This document shows, piece by piece, positions 25,696-34,696 of a stretch of 64,000 nucleotides of DNA. The DNA lies in NCBI GenBank assembly GCA_023389035.1, contig JAEWFC010000004.1, positions 124,001 through 188,000 of the forward strand. Reading direction: 5' to 3'. The notes under the pieces are model-generated. The model saw nothing but the letters and a program-made list of their open reading frames with translations. It searched no databases and was not told the DNA's origin. Numbering within the stretch: the stretch's first letter is position 1; the number at the start of each line of letters is the position of its first letter. Both the position numbers and the translations under genes were made by a program. This DNA comes from Acidobacteriota bacterium. GTDB taxonomy: Bacteria; Acidobacteriota; Blastocatellia; Pyrinomonadales; Pyrinomonadaceae.

Positions 25696-26931
25696 ATGAC
25701 CAAGGAAGATACTTCATACCCGCGAAACAAGATCAACATCTTGCTTCTCGAAAACATCTCGGCTTCGGCCGTTGCGGAACTCGAGCAAAAGGGCTACTCG
25801 AACGTGCGGCAATTGAACGGAGCCTTAAGCGAGAAGGATCTCGCCGCCGCAGTGAAAGGCGTGCACCTGCTCGGCATCCGTTCGAAAACGAAGATCTCGC
25901 GCTCGGTTATCGAGGCCGCTGACAAACTGCTCGGCATCGGTGCCTTCTGTATCGGCGTCAACCAGATCGATCTCAAGGCGGCGACCGAAAAGGGCATCGC
26001 AGTTTTCAACGCGCCGTACTCAAATACGCGTTCGGTGGCCGAACTTATTATCGGCTTGTCGGTAATGCTGATACGCAAGGTAGCCGATAAAAATGCAGCG
26101 GCCCACCGCGGCGAATGGCTGAAGGAAGCTACCGGATGTTTTGAGCTGCGAGGCAAAACACTCGGCATTGTCGGCTACGGAAATATCGGCTCGCAAGTGT
26201 CGAACATGGCCGAAGCCTTGGGAATGCACGTGATCTACTATGACGTCGCGACCAAACTCCCGCACGGGAACGCAAAACAAGTACACGACCTAAAAGACCT
26301 GCTCAAGCGGTCAAATATCGTCACGCTTCACGTTCCGTCCGATCCGACCACACGTAATTTGATCGATTCTGCCGCGCTCAAAGCGATGCGAAAGGGCAGT
26401 ATCCTGATCAATCACAGCCGCGGGGACGTGGTGGATATCGGTGCACTCGCAAGATCCATCCGGTCCGGCAAGCTTGCCGGGGCAGCCGTCGATGTTTTCC
26501 CCGAAGAACCGGAAAAGATCGGCGACCGTTTCGCAAGCCCGTTGCAAGGGCTTCCGAATGTTATCCTCACGCCTCACATCGGAGGGTCGACGGAAGAAGC
26601 ACAGGCGAACATCGGTCTGGATGTAACCTCAAAACTGATAAAGTATGTGGACTTTGGGACGAGCGAGGGCTCGCATACCGTACCGCCGGTATCTCTGCCG
26701 CCGCAGGTCGGAACACACCGCATACTGCACATTCACCGTAATATCCCGGGCGTGCTCGGCGAGATCAATTCCCGACTCTCCAAGCGCGGTATCAACATCG
26801 TCGGACAATATCTGAACACTAACCCGGACATCGGTTACGTGATATTGGATATCGATTCGAAGATCTCGAAAGAGGCGTTTGCGATCCTGAGGGATATCGA
26901 AGGCACTGTTCGGGCCCGGATGGTTTATTAG
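25696..26931 (+). CDS. serA: D-3-phosphoglycerate dehydrogenase with ACT domain
   Basis: The 411-residue enzyme starts serine synthesis from 3-phosphoglycerate. It has the NAD motif G-x-V-G-Y-G-N-I-G-S (residues about 156-164), N-H-S-R-G-D-V-V-D, the catalytic His in TPHIGGSTEEA and a C-terminal ACT domain (about 335-411) for serine feedback. The length matches E. coli-type SerA. The ATG has no ribosome-binding site and lies next to an extended -10 promoter, so the mRNA may be leaderless. Confidence 0.96.
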   Translation: MTKEDTSYPRNKINILLLENISASAVAELEQKGYSNVRQLNGALSEKDLAAAVKGVHLLGIRSKTKISRSVIEAADKLLGIGAFCIGVNQIDLKAATEKGIAVFNAPYSNTRSVAELIIGLSVMLIRKVADKNAAAHRGEWLKEATGCFELRGKTLGIVGYGNIGSQVSNMAEALGMHVIYYDVATKLPHGNAKQVHDLKDLLKRSNIVTLHVPSDPTTRNLIDSAALKAMRKGSILINHSRGDVVDIGALARSIRSGKLAGAAVDVFPEEPEKIGDRFASPLQGLPNVILTPHIGGSTEEAQANIGLDVTSKLIKYVDFGTSEGSHTVPPVSLPPQVGTHRILHIHRNIPGVLGEINSRLSKRGINIVGQYLNTNPDIGYVILDIDSKISKEAFAILRDIEGTVRARMVY

Positions 26932-26998
26932 ATAGCACCCTCGAGAGTTCTTTGCTTTGCATGCGAGGATGTCTTGATCACAGAGGCTAAAACAGATG

Positions 26999-28042
26999 AT
27001 GCGAATACTTACCACCTTCATTTATACGATCTTCTTTGCGTCCATCGGCCTGGGCCAGTGGACGAAGCACGACGTTGGCACGCGATCAAGTCTCCGCGGT
27101 CTCGCAGTTGTTAACGAAAAGGTTGTGTGGGCGAGCGGTACCGGCGGAACGGTGATCGTGACCGCGGACGGTGGAAAGACCTGGAATGTGAGATCAATTC
27201 CTGGAGCTGAGAAACTGGATTTTCGCGATATCGAGGCCTTCGATGCCAAAACAGCCTATATATTGAGCATTGGCAACGGCGAAACGTCGCGGATCTACAA
27301 GACCGTCGATGGCGGCTTGACGTGGAAACTACAGTTTACGAATAACGATGAGAAGGCTTTTTACGACGCCATTGCATGCTGGGATGCGAAAAGTTGCATC
27401 GCGATGTCGGATCCCGTCGATGGGTTCTACCGCTTGATCGAAACTCGCAATGGCGGTGACAGCTGGACGCTGATCGATACCGAGAAAATGGACAATGCGA
27501 AGCCGGGCGAAGCAGCGTTTGCAGCTAGCGGGACATGTCTCTACACCGTCGGGCGATCTACGGTTTATCTGGTGACCGGCGGTTCCGACGCTCGAGTGTT
27601 TCGCTCGAACGATCGCGGCTGGTCGTGGACGGTTGCTGAAAGTCCGTTAGCGAAAGGAACGCCCGGCAGCGGTATTTTCTCGATCGCGTTTCGAAATGCC
27701 CTACATGGCACTATCGTCGGCGGAAACTATGAAAAGCCCGGAGACTCTGCCGGAAATCTTGCGTTTACACGCGACGGCGGAAAGAGTTGGTATGCGGGCG
27801 ACGGATTAAGAGGTTATCGATCGGCGGTAGCATATATAAACGACAAGACGCTGATCGCGGTCGGGACGAGCGGAGCCGACATCTCGTTTGACCGCGGAGC
27901 GACGTGGCGAACGGTCGGTGAGGAAAACTTTAATAGCGTCGCCGCAAAGGGGCAAAAGGCCGTGTGGGCGGTCGGCCCAAATGGTAACGTTGCAAGGCTT
28001 ACTGTACCCAAGACACGCGATGCGGGGAATACACGCAAGTAA
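26999..28042 (+). CDS. Secreted YCF48/BNR-like beta-propeller protein
   Basis: The roughly 347-residue protein has a signal peptide (M-R-I-L-T-T-F-I-Y, cleavage near L-G-Q) and repeated BNR/YCF48-type motifs: T-A-D-G-G-K-T-W, T-V-D-G-G-L-T-W, T-R-N-G-G-D-S-W, S-N-D-R-G-W-S-W, T-R-D-G-G-K-S-W and S-F-D-R-G-A-T-W. These asp-box repeats form a six- or seven-bladed propeller. Such proteins are annotated as photosystem-II-assembly-like or oxidoreductase-like; the real role is unknown. I prefer the second of two adjacent ATGs (26996 or 26999). Confidence 0.85.
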   Translation: MRILTTFIYTIFFASIGLGQWTKHDVGTRSSLRGLAVVNEKVVWASGTGGTVIVTADGGKTWNVRSIPGAEKLDFRDIEAFDAKTAYILSIGNGETSRIYKTVDGGLTWKLQFTNNDEKAFYDAIACWDAKSCIAMSDPVDGFYRLIETRNGGDSWTLIDTEKMDNAKPGEAAFAASGTCLYTVGRSTVYLVTGGSDARVFRSNDRGWSWTVAESPLAKGTPGSGIFSIAFRNALHGTIVGGNYEKPGDSAGNLAFTRDGGKSWYAGDGLRGYRSAVAYINDKTLIAVGTSGADISFDRGATWRTVGEENFNSVAAKGQKAVWAVGPNGNVARLTVPKTRDAGNTRK

Positions 28043-28210
28043 CATTATTAATTAGCTTCACGTCCCGTATCATCCGGAAAACCGTACTTTTGCAAATTGA
28101 AATCTGTCCGTTTTCGTATAGTCTTTAAATGAGACGTTAATAGTTTTGCTGCGATATATGCAGGTTCTGGTTCAACTTGCCGAGTTTTCGCTCGTCTCTT
28201 TTTGAAGACT

Positions 28211-29449
28211 ATGAAACCTATCCTGAAGACCCGAAACGTTCCACTAACTCAAGCGTTCAAGGACTTTTTCGCAAACGAAAAAGCCAGTGCGGTTGTACTT
28301 ATCATCTGTACAGCAGTTTCATTTGCGATAGCGAATACCGCATTCGGCCCCGGTTACCTTAGCTTTTGGCAGGGTTATATGGGCCCGCTCAGCGTAGAAC
28401 ATTGGGTTAACGACGGTTTGATGGCGATCTTTTTTCTTTTGATCGGCTTGGAGCTTGAACGTGAGCTGTACGCCGGCGAACTATCGAACCTAAAGAGCGC
28501 CCTGCTGCCGATTTTTGCCGCGATCGGCGGAATAGCGGTACCCGCTTCGATCCACTTTGCATTGAACGCAGGAACACCGACGCAGCCCGGTGTCGGCATC
28601 CCGATGGCTACCGACATCGCCTTTGCGATCGGCGTTCTGGCATTGGTCGGTTCTCGTGTACCGGCGTCGCTTAAGGTCTTTCTTGTCGCTCTCGCCGTAA
28701 TGGATGACCTCGGTGCGATCATAGTGATCGCGGTCTTTTATACGGCTGATCTTGCAGCGATGTATCTTCTCGCGTCGCTCGGAGTCTTGGCCCTGTTGTT
28801 CGTATTGAACCGGTTGGGTGTGATGGCTCTGGTCCCGTATCTGATCGGCGGGATCATCGCCTGGTACTTTATGCTCAAATCCGGCGTACACGCGACGATA
28901 GCCGGCGTTTTGCTCGCCTTTACAATTCCGTTCACTCACAAACGTGATGACCTCGATTCGCCGTCGTATAAGCTGGAACATTTTCTACATAAACCGGTAG
29001 CATTTCTGATATTGCCCATATTTGCCCTCGCAAACACGGGTATCGTCGTCGGAGGCGATTGGGCCGCCGAGCTTACTTCGGCAAACAGCCTCGGAATTAT
29101 TCTTGGGCTTGTATTTGGTAAGCCGATCGGCATCACTCTTTTGGCATTTCTCGCGGTGACTGTTGGGCTGTGCCGTCTGCCGCTTGACCTTAACTGGAAG
29201 CATGTATTCGGCGCCGGAATGTTAGGCGGGATCGGCTTTACGATGTCGATCTTTATTACGAATCTCGCGTTCACAGGTGACAGCGAGACCATCAACGCTT
29301 CCAAGATGGCGATACTACTTGCTTCGCTGACGGCCGGGACTGCAGGTTTTCTCTTCCTGAAATTGCTCGGTCAGCCGAATGTTGACGACGTAGATATGGA
29401 TACAATGGATTTCCCAGACGAGGAGAACGTTACCACGGCAGAGGCGTAG
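28211..29449 (+). CDS. nhaA: Na+/H+ antiporter NhaA
   Basis: The 412-residue membrane protein exchanges external protons for internal sodium. It has about 12 hydrophobic segments and the NhaA signature A-V-M-D-D-L-G-A-I with the essential Asp pair, preceded by M-A-T-D-I-A-F-A-I-G-V. An in-frame TTG nine bases upstream is possible, but the ATG is preferred. The next gene starts three bases after its stop, so they are probably co-transcribed. Confidence 0.95.
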   Translation: MKPILKTRNVPLTQAFKDFFANEKASAVVLIICTAVSFAIANTAFGPGYLSFWQGYMGPLSVEHWVNDGLMAIFFLLIGLELERELYAGELSNLKSALLPIFAAIGGIAVPASIHFALNAGTPTQPGVGIPMATDIAFAIGVLALVGSRVPASLKVFLVALAVMDDLGAIIVIAVFYTADLAAMYLLASLGVLALLFVLNRLGVMALVPYLIGGIIAWYFMLKSGVHATIAGVLLAFTIPFTHKRDDLDSPSYKLEHFLHKPVAFLILPIFALANTGIVVGGDWAAELTSANSLGIILGLVFGKPIGITLLAFLAVTVGLCRLPLDLNWKHVFGAGMLGGIGFTMSIFITNLAFTGDSETINASKMAILLASLTAGTAGFLFLKLLGQPNVDDVDMDTMDFPDEENVTTAEA

Positions 29450-29452
29450 AGC

Positions 29453-29899
29453 ATGAACCAGGGCTTTACAAGTATTCCCTTTAAGTCGGAGAAGCACAGC
29501 GGCCTTTCCGAGATAAATGGGGTCGCTAAGTTTTCGTCTGCGGGCATCGTACTTGAATTCGAATCGAAGCTTTTCGGCCTGATAACTAATGGAGTGAAAG
29601 AAGTTCGCGTTCCGTTAAGTGAAATACTCGATGTCGAGTTTAGAAAAGGGTTGTTCAGACGCCGGGCTAAGATCGTGCTCCGGACCAAGACGTTTATCGC
29701 CTTGGCGGATCTGCCCCATCAGGATGGTAAGGTGACATTGAAGCTGGACAAGCGGGATTATGAACGCGGGTCTGCAGCGGTTGAACAGCTTCAACGCGAG
29801 TTGGCCGAGATCGATGCACACTTGCCGCCGCCTCAAACCCCTGTCAGCCAACTGTTTGAAGACGAATCGGAAAGCGATACGAGACCTCTCGAAAAGTAA
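29453..29899 (+). CDS. Hypothetical cytoplasmic protein, possibly PH-like
   Basis: This 148-residue protein has no signal or membrane segment. Its N-terminal 100 residues alternate strands in a pattern like a bacterial PH fold (F-S-S-A-G-I-V-L-E-F, E-V-R-V-P-L-S-E-I-L-D-V-E-F, A-K-I-V-L-R-T), and the C-terminus is helical and acidic. This fold call is a guess. It follows nhaA by three bases and ends at a strong terminator. Confidence 0.7.
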   Translation: MNQGFTSIPFKSEKHSGLSEINGVAKFSSAGIVLEFESKLFGLITNGVKEVRVPLSEILDVEFRKGLFRRRAKIVLRTKTFIALADLPHQDGKVTLKLDKRDYERGSAAVEQLQRELAEIDAHLPPPQTPVSQLFEDESESDTRPLEK

Positions 29900-29906
29900 A
29901 AAAATG

Positions 29907-29937
29907 AAGGGCACCAATTAACGGTGCCCTTTTTCTT
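29907..29937. terminator. Bidirectional intrinsic terminator
   Basis: AAGGGCACC and GGTGCCCTT pair perfectly around AATTAAC, with an A-rich stretch on one side and TTTTTC on the other. It lies between the convergent 29.5-kb gene and the S9 peptidase. Confidence 0.92.
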
Positions 29938-32113
29938 AGCGATTCTGAGTTCGCGGATCCTGTTTAGGAGTTAGCTTGTATTCTTTCGGCGGTTCGGCGC
30001 CCATAAGGTGCTTTACGAAATAATCCCATCGGCGCCGCATCATATAGAAGTTGTCCGCTCCATAGCCATGCCGCGCGTTTGGAAAGATCACCAGGTCGAA
30101 ATCCTTGTTCGCCTTAATAAGTGCATCAACGACGAGATATGTATTGTACGGCGGGACATTGTCGTCCATATTGCCGTGGGCAAGCATTAACTTGCCCTTA
30201 AGGCCGCCGGCATACATTTGGTTTGCCTGCTTTTCATAGTTGTCGCCCACGAGTCGGCCGATATAGCGCTCGCCCCAATCATCTTCATAATTGCGATTGT
30301 CATGGTTGCCGGACTGTGAAACGCCTACCTTATAAAAGTCAGGAAACCGGAACATCGCGGCCGCGGTCGCAAATCCTCCGCCCGAATGACCCCAGATACC
30401 GACCCGCGTAACGTCCATGTAAGGATGCTTTGCGGCCAGCTCCTTGATACCGGCGATCTGATCCTCCAATGTGTTGTCAGCCATGTTCCCGTAACACGCA
30501 TCGTGGAAAGATTTCGACCGATCAGGATTGCATGTTCCATCTATCACAACGACGATAAAACCGAGTTCTGCAAGAGCCTGGTGATCGCTTCTGGATGCTG
30601 CAAAAGACCGCGACCCTACACCGCCGGCCTGCGGACCGGGATAGATATAATTGACGATAGGGTATTTCCTTTTTGGATCGAGGGCTGTCGGGGTGAACAT
30701 CAGACCATAAAGATCCCATTTACCATCTCGCGACTTGGTCGTTATAGGTGTCGGGGGCTTCCAGCCCGCTTCACTCAGCCTTGAAATGTCAGTTTTTTCA
30801 AGCGTCGCGATAAGTTTGCCGTTCAGGTCTCTGAGGACAGCCGTATTCGGTGAATCGGGTTTGGAAAAATTATCGACAAAGAATTGTCCGTTCGGAGAAA
30901 GCGTCACCTGATGGTGGCCGTCTTCCGGGGTAAGCAGAGTTAGTCCGCTGCCGTCGAACCGCACTTTGTAGAAATGTGCGAAATACGGGTCCCGGCCAGC
31001 CTCCCGCCCATTTGCTTCAAAATATATCGTTCGCGCAGCTTCATCAACTCTCAGGATCCGCGTGACAACAAAATCGCCCTGAGTTATACGATTCTTAACT
31101 TGCGCGGTCTCTAGGTCATAAAGATAAAGATGGCCCCAATCGTCGCGTTCCGAATACCAAATAGCCTCTCGGGTTTTTGGGAAATAGCGCCAGTTGATAC
31201 CGCCCTGCCCGGATTCGTATTGAGTTTCCACCTTTTCTTCGAAGACCTCGCGAACTTCGCCCGTTTCTGTATCCGCGATGCGGAATTTCGCCCACTTGTG
31301 ATCGCGAGGCGTCGAGACGAATGCAAGGTATCGTGAATCCGGGCTCCACTCATTGTCATCAAAAGTTCCTGTACACGTGATGTCGTCACACAAGGTTCCG
31401 CGACGATCGTCGGGTTCGACCTTTAATCGGACAACCGAATTATTCGCCAAGTTTACGATTATGCGGTGGATCTTTATCACGTCCTTATCCTGCGGCAGCG
31501 GGTATTTCCATGCTTCGAGCTTCGGAGCCCCCACATTAGTAGTAGCGAGGTACATATCGCTCACATGACGCTGATCCTGCTGATAGCTGGCAAACTTCGT
31601 GGAATCCGGTGACCAGATGAGTACCGGACGATCGCTCTTCCGCCAACCTGCGTTATCGGTGGCGTACCCGAAATCCTTTACTCCGTCTTTTGTTATTTGA
31701 GTTTCTGCTCCGGATCCCACATCCTTAACCCAGAGATTCCAGTCCCTGATGAAGACCTCTTTCTTTCCGTCCGGCGAGCGTGACACATTGCCTCCGGCGA
31801 ACCTTCCGGACGGAGCTGCCGGCGAGGTTATTCCTAATTCGGAGAGTGTCGGCGCCGAACGCTTGGCACCATTTGAGGGGTCAACGACCACGTATTCAGA
31901 ACCGGTCGACGTCAAAACCTGATACCAAAACCGGCCGTCTCGCAAGAATATGGGCCGAACGGAGGCTCGGTCGACCAGAGGGGCCGTGTTATAGCTGAGC
32001 ATCTTTTCAGCACGAGCGTAATCCTCATTGGTCAAGACGGCGTTTTGAGCGGTGATCGTCACCGCTGTTCCTAATACGAGTATGATCGACAGAAGCTTCG
32101 GAGCTTTTCTCAT
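29936..32113 (-). CDS. Secreted dipeptidyl-peptidase IV-like S9 serine peptidase
   Basis: The 725-residue protein has a signal peptide (about 1-22), an N-terminal eight-bladed propeller (DPPIV_N) and a C-terminal alpha/beta-hydrolase. The catalytic triad is visible: Ser577 in GHSGGG, Asp650/651 in GNMDDNVPP and His682 in NARHGYG. These enzymes release dipeptides from peptide N-termini in the periplasm. It stands alone on this strand between two terminator-like regions. Confidence 0.94.
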   Translation of the reverse strand: MRKAPKLLSIILVLGTAVTITAQNAVLTNEDYARAEKMLSYNTAPLVDRASVRPIFLRDGRFWYQVLTSTGSEYVVVDPSNGAKRSAPTLSELGITSPAAPSGRFAGGNVSRSPDGKKEVFIRDWNLWVKDVGSGAETQITKDGVKDFGYATDNAGWRKSDRPVLIWSPDSTKFASYQQDQRHVSDMYLATTNVGAPKLEAWKYPLPQDKDVIKIHRIIVNLANNSVVRLKVEPDDRRGTLCDDITCTGTFDDNEWSPDSRYLAFVSTPRDHKWAKFRIADTETGEVREVFEEKVETQYESGQGGINWRYFPKTREAIWYSERDDWGHLYLYDLETAQVKNRITQGDFVVTRILRVDEAARTIYFEANGREAGRDPYFAHFYKVRFDGSGLTLLTPEDGHHQVTLSPNGQFFVDNFSKPDSPNTAVLRDLNGKLIATLEKTDISRLSEAGWKPPTPITTKSRDGKWDLYGLMFTPTALDPKRKYPIVNYIYPGPQAGGVGSRSFAASRSDHQALAELGFIVVVIDGTCNPDRSKSFHDACYGNMADNTLEDQIAGIKELAAKHPYMDVTRVGIWGHSGGGFATAAAMFRFPDFYKVGVSQSGNHDNRNYEDDWGERYIGRLVGDNYEKQANQMYAGGLKGKLMLAHGNMDDNVPPYNTYLVVDALIKANKDFDLVIFPNARHGYGADNFYMMRRRWDYFVKHLMGAEPPKEYKLTPKQDPRTQNR

Positions 32114-32223
32114 AATTTTGTCGCAATGCGAAGGTATGTTCCTGATTACCGAGTCCGGGTAAGTCTGATATTATCAAATCCTTAAGCTTTCCGATAAATA
32201 CCGACACCAGTACGGAGAAGAAG

Positions 32224-32496
32224 ATGCCGAAATTTGTGATCGAACGGGATATTCCGCAGGCTGGGAACATGACCTCAGAAGAGCTTATGGCCGCATCCCA
32301 AAAATCCTGCAGTGTGCTGAACAAGCTTGGGGCAGAGATACAGTGGATCCATAGTTATGTGACGGACGACAAGATCTACTGCGTCTATACAGCGCCAAGC
32401 CACGAATTGATCGAGGAACACGCAAGAGACAGCGGCTTCCCGGCAAATCGGATCTCTGAAGTAAAGGCAATGATCGATCCGACGCGTGCCGGATAG
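32224..32496 (+). CDS. DUF4242 domain small protein
   Basis: This 90-residue protein matches DUF4242: M-P-K-F-V-I-E-R-D-I-P near the start, then I-Q-W-I-H-S-Y-V-T-D-D-K-I-Y-C-V-Y and a C-terminal R-I-S-E-V. The family is a ferredoxin-like fold of unknown function. AGGAGAAGA lies before the ATG. It is 85 bases ahead of the E2 gene in the same direction. Confidence 0.85.
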   Translation: MPKFVIERDIPQAGNMTSEELMAASQKSCSVLNKLGAEIQWIHSYVTDDKIYCVYTAPSHELIEEHARDSGFPANRISEVKAMIDPTRAG

Positions 32497-32581
32497 GCAG
32501 ACTTTTTTTCGCTTCCTCAATTTAGTATTCTGTATAGTTTAGAGCGTTGCAGGACACGATTCGGAGCGAGCCAAAACCTAT

Positions 32582-34327
32582 ATGAGTATTGAAGTTGTGA
32601 TGCCCCAGATGGGCGAATCGATCACCGAGGGAACCGTCTCCAAATGGCTGAAAGCAGTTGGTGACAATATCGAGAAGGATGAGGCGATCCTGGAGATCTC
32701 AACCGATAAGGTTGACGCTGAAGTTCCCAGTCCATCCGCCGGTACCCTTCTGGAGATTCGCCACCAGGAGGGTGAAACCGTGGAGGTCGGCACCGTTCTC
32801 GCTACCATCGGCTCGGAAGGAGAATCGGCTGAGACGCCGGTCAGCGCCGAGGCTTCGGCACCAGTTGCCAAAGAAACGGACCAGGCAGAGCCCCCAGCGG
32901 AAACCCCGGAATCTATCGAACCTCCAACTCCGCAGATACTCGAAGAAAAGCCCGAAACCAAAACTGCCCCTGTAGAGGCGTCCGGCGATGCTGAAGAAGT
33001 GGTCATGCCTCAAATGGGCGAATCCATTACAGAGGGTACGGTATCAAAATGGCTGAAAGCTGTCGGCGACGATATAGAAAAAGACGAGCCCCTGCTCGAG
33101 ATCTCAACGGATAAGGTCGATGCAGAAGTTCCCTCGCCGGTTGGTGGAAAGCTGCTAAGTATAAATGTTGAAGAGGGCCAAACTGTCGAGGTTGGAGCGG
33201 TAGTTGCCCTTGTTGGGGCCGCTGGGACGGCTGCAACATCATCTTCACCCTCGCCCTCGGTTAAGGCTGACAGTCTTACGGTTGACGTAACGCCTCCGCA
33301 AGAACCCGCAAAGCCCGCGGGCTTGCCCGTTCCGACATCTGCCGCACCGCAGAATGGCGGCGGTAACGGCGATCGCTCTGTGGATGAGCTCCGAAGGATG
33401 AAATCGAGCCCGCTCGTTCGCAACATCGCTAAGGAACACGGTATCGATATCACGCGTATCGAGGGCTCAGGGATCAGCGGGCGGGTAACGAAGAAGGACA
33501 TCCTGTCGTTCATCGAAACCGGTGCCGCACTGCGGCCCGAAGATCTGCTTCAAAAGGGTGTTGCTGGCCGAGCCTCACAGACGGAATTAAGAGCGTCTCG
33601 GCCGTCTGCCGCTCAGGCGTCCACGAGCGATCGTGTCGAGAAAATGTCCGTGATGCGGAAGAAGATCGCTGAGCACATGACATTCTCCAAGCAGACATCG
33701 GCCCATGTGACCAGCGTTTACGAGATCGACATGACCAATGTCGCGAAGCTTCGTGATAGGAACAAAGCCGATTTTCAAGCCCGCTACGGAACGAAGCTCA
33801 CATACATGCCCTTCATCTTCCAAGCGGTTACGAGTGCGATCCGTAAGTTCCCGATCGTGAACTCGCAGGTAAATGGCGAGGAGATCATCTACAAGGGCGA
33901 TATCAACCTCGGGATGGCTGTGGCCCTCGATTGGGGCCTGATCGTTCCGGTGATCCGTAAAGCCGATACACTATCGCTTTCCGGCCTTGCGTTAGCTGCA
34001 AATGACTTGGCTGACCGGGCACGAACCAAGAAACTTAACCCTGACGAGGTTACTGGCGGGACCTTTACGATAACAAATCCGGGTGTTTTTGGTGGTCTCT
34101 ACGGAACGCCTATCATAAATCAGCCCCAAGTAGCCATACTTTGCGTGGGAACGATAGAAAAACGCCCGAAAGTCTTTACGTCGCCTGAAGGCGACGACTA
34201 CATCGCGATCCGGCAGATGGCCTATTTCGCACTAACGTACGATCATCGTGTCGTAGACGGAGCCGATGCTGAACAGTTCTTGTCTTACATGAAGAAATAC
34301 TTGGAAACTGCTGATTTTGCACTATAA
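32582..34327 (+). CDS. 2-oxo acid dehydrogenase E2 with two lipoyl domains (probably 2-oxoglutarate succinyltransferase)
   Basis: The 581-residue enzyme has two N-terminal lipoyl domains (about 1-80 and 135-215), each with E-I-S-T-D-K-V-D-A-E where Lys is lipoylated, a Pro/Ala-rich linker, a peripheral-subunit-binding domain (S-P-L-V-R-N-I-A-K-E-H-G) and a C-terminal acyltransferase domain ending with D-H-R-V-V-D-G. The two-lipoyl layout resembles actinobacterial SucB/DlaT types. I favour succinyltransferase but cannot exclude a branched-chain or pyruvate E2. The E3 gene lies 8 kb upstream. Confidence 0.9.
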   Translation: MSIEVVMPQMGESITEGTVSKWLKAVGDNIEKDEAILEISTDKVDAEVPSPSAGTLLEIRHQEGETVEVGTVLATIGSEGESAETPVSAEASAPVAKETDQAEPPAETPESIEPPTPQILEEKPETKTAPVEASGDAEEVVMPQMGESITEGTVSKWLKAVGDDIEKDEPLLEISTDKVDAEVPSPVGGKLLSINVEEGQTVEVGAVVALVGAAGTAATSSSPSPSVKADSLTVDVTPPQEPAKPAGLPVPTSAAPQNGGGNGDRSVDELRRMKSSPLVRNIAKEHGIDITRIEGSGISGRVTKKDILSFIETGAALRPEDLLQKGVAGRASQTELRASRPSAAQASTSDRVEKMSVMRKKIAEHMTFSKQTSAHVTSVYEIDMTNVAKLRDRNKADFQARYGTKLTYMPFIFQAVTSAIRKFPIVNSQVNGEEIIYKGDINLGMAVALDWGLIVPVIRKADTLSLSGLALAANDLADRARTKKLNPDEVTGGTFTITNPGVFGGLYGTPIINQPQVAILCVGTIEKRPKVFTSPEGDDYIAIRQMAYFALTYDHRVVDGADAEQFLSYMKKYLETADFAL

Positions 34328-34523
34328 ACTCCGATTTTTCTTCTTGATGTTTAATGCCCATTTCGGTTATCCTCTTCGAGATCGGATAGCGGCGCGATTT
34401 GATACATTTTGTATTGAATCGGCGCAGTAGATAAGTCGAGTCTTCCGGAAAACGTACAAATTCCGATCACAATTCCTCCCTTTTTGATATACCGGATAGT
34501 AAGTAGTGCCATCAACTAAAGGT

Positions 34524-34538
34524 GTTTGCATAGCAAAC
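34524..34538. promoter_or_regulatory. Perfect GTTTGC-ATA-GCAAAC palindrome upstream of ompA-like gene
   Basis: Perfect six-base arms around ATA lie 15 bases before the -24-like element. It could be a regulator site. A random occurrence is possible in a 369-bp gene-free gap that has no other obvious feature besides the promoter. Confidence 0.35.
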
Positions 34539-34553
34539 GACGCCTTCGGACGG

Positions 34554-34570
34554 TTGGCACGATACTTGTT
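34554..34570 (+). promoter_or_regulatory. Sigma-54-like -24/-12 promoter upstream of the OmpA-like gene
   Basis: TTGGCACG-N4-TTGTT differs from the -24/-12 consensus TTGGCACG-N4-TTGCT at one of the conserved positions. Transcription would begin near 34582, leaving a leader of about 115 bases before the ATG at 34697. Confidence 0.45.
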
Positions 34571-34696
34571 AACGCTTCTACGGAATGAAACCGTACGGAT
34601 AGACGTGAAGCTGCCCGCAATCAAGACCTTATTGTTTGCGTCTATGGATGCAGGTTTTAGAAATTGAAAATTCGCATCATAGGAGAAAAGATTTAT

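Noticed and set aside
28043..28210. The nhaA upstream gap as a sodium-sensing riboswitch
   Set aside because: I could not trace a convincing conserved stem set, so only a plain leader is inferred.
34367..34624. 85-codon - strand frame in the gap before the OmpA-like gene
   Set aside because: No ribosome-binding site or family likeness, and it overlaps the predicted sigma-54 promoter on the other strand.
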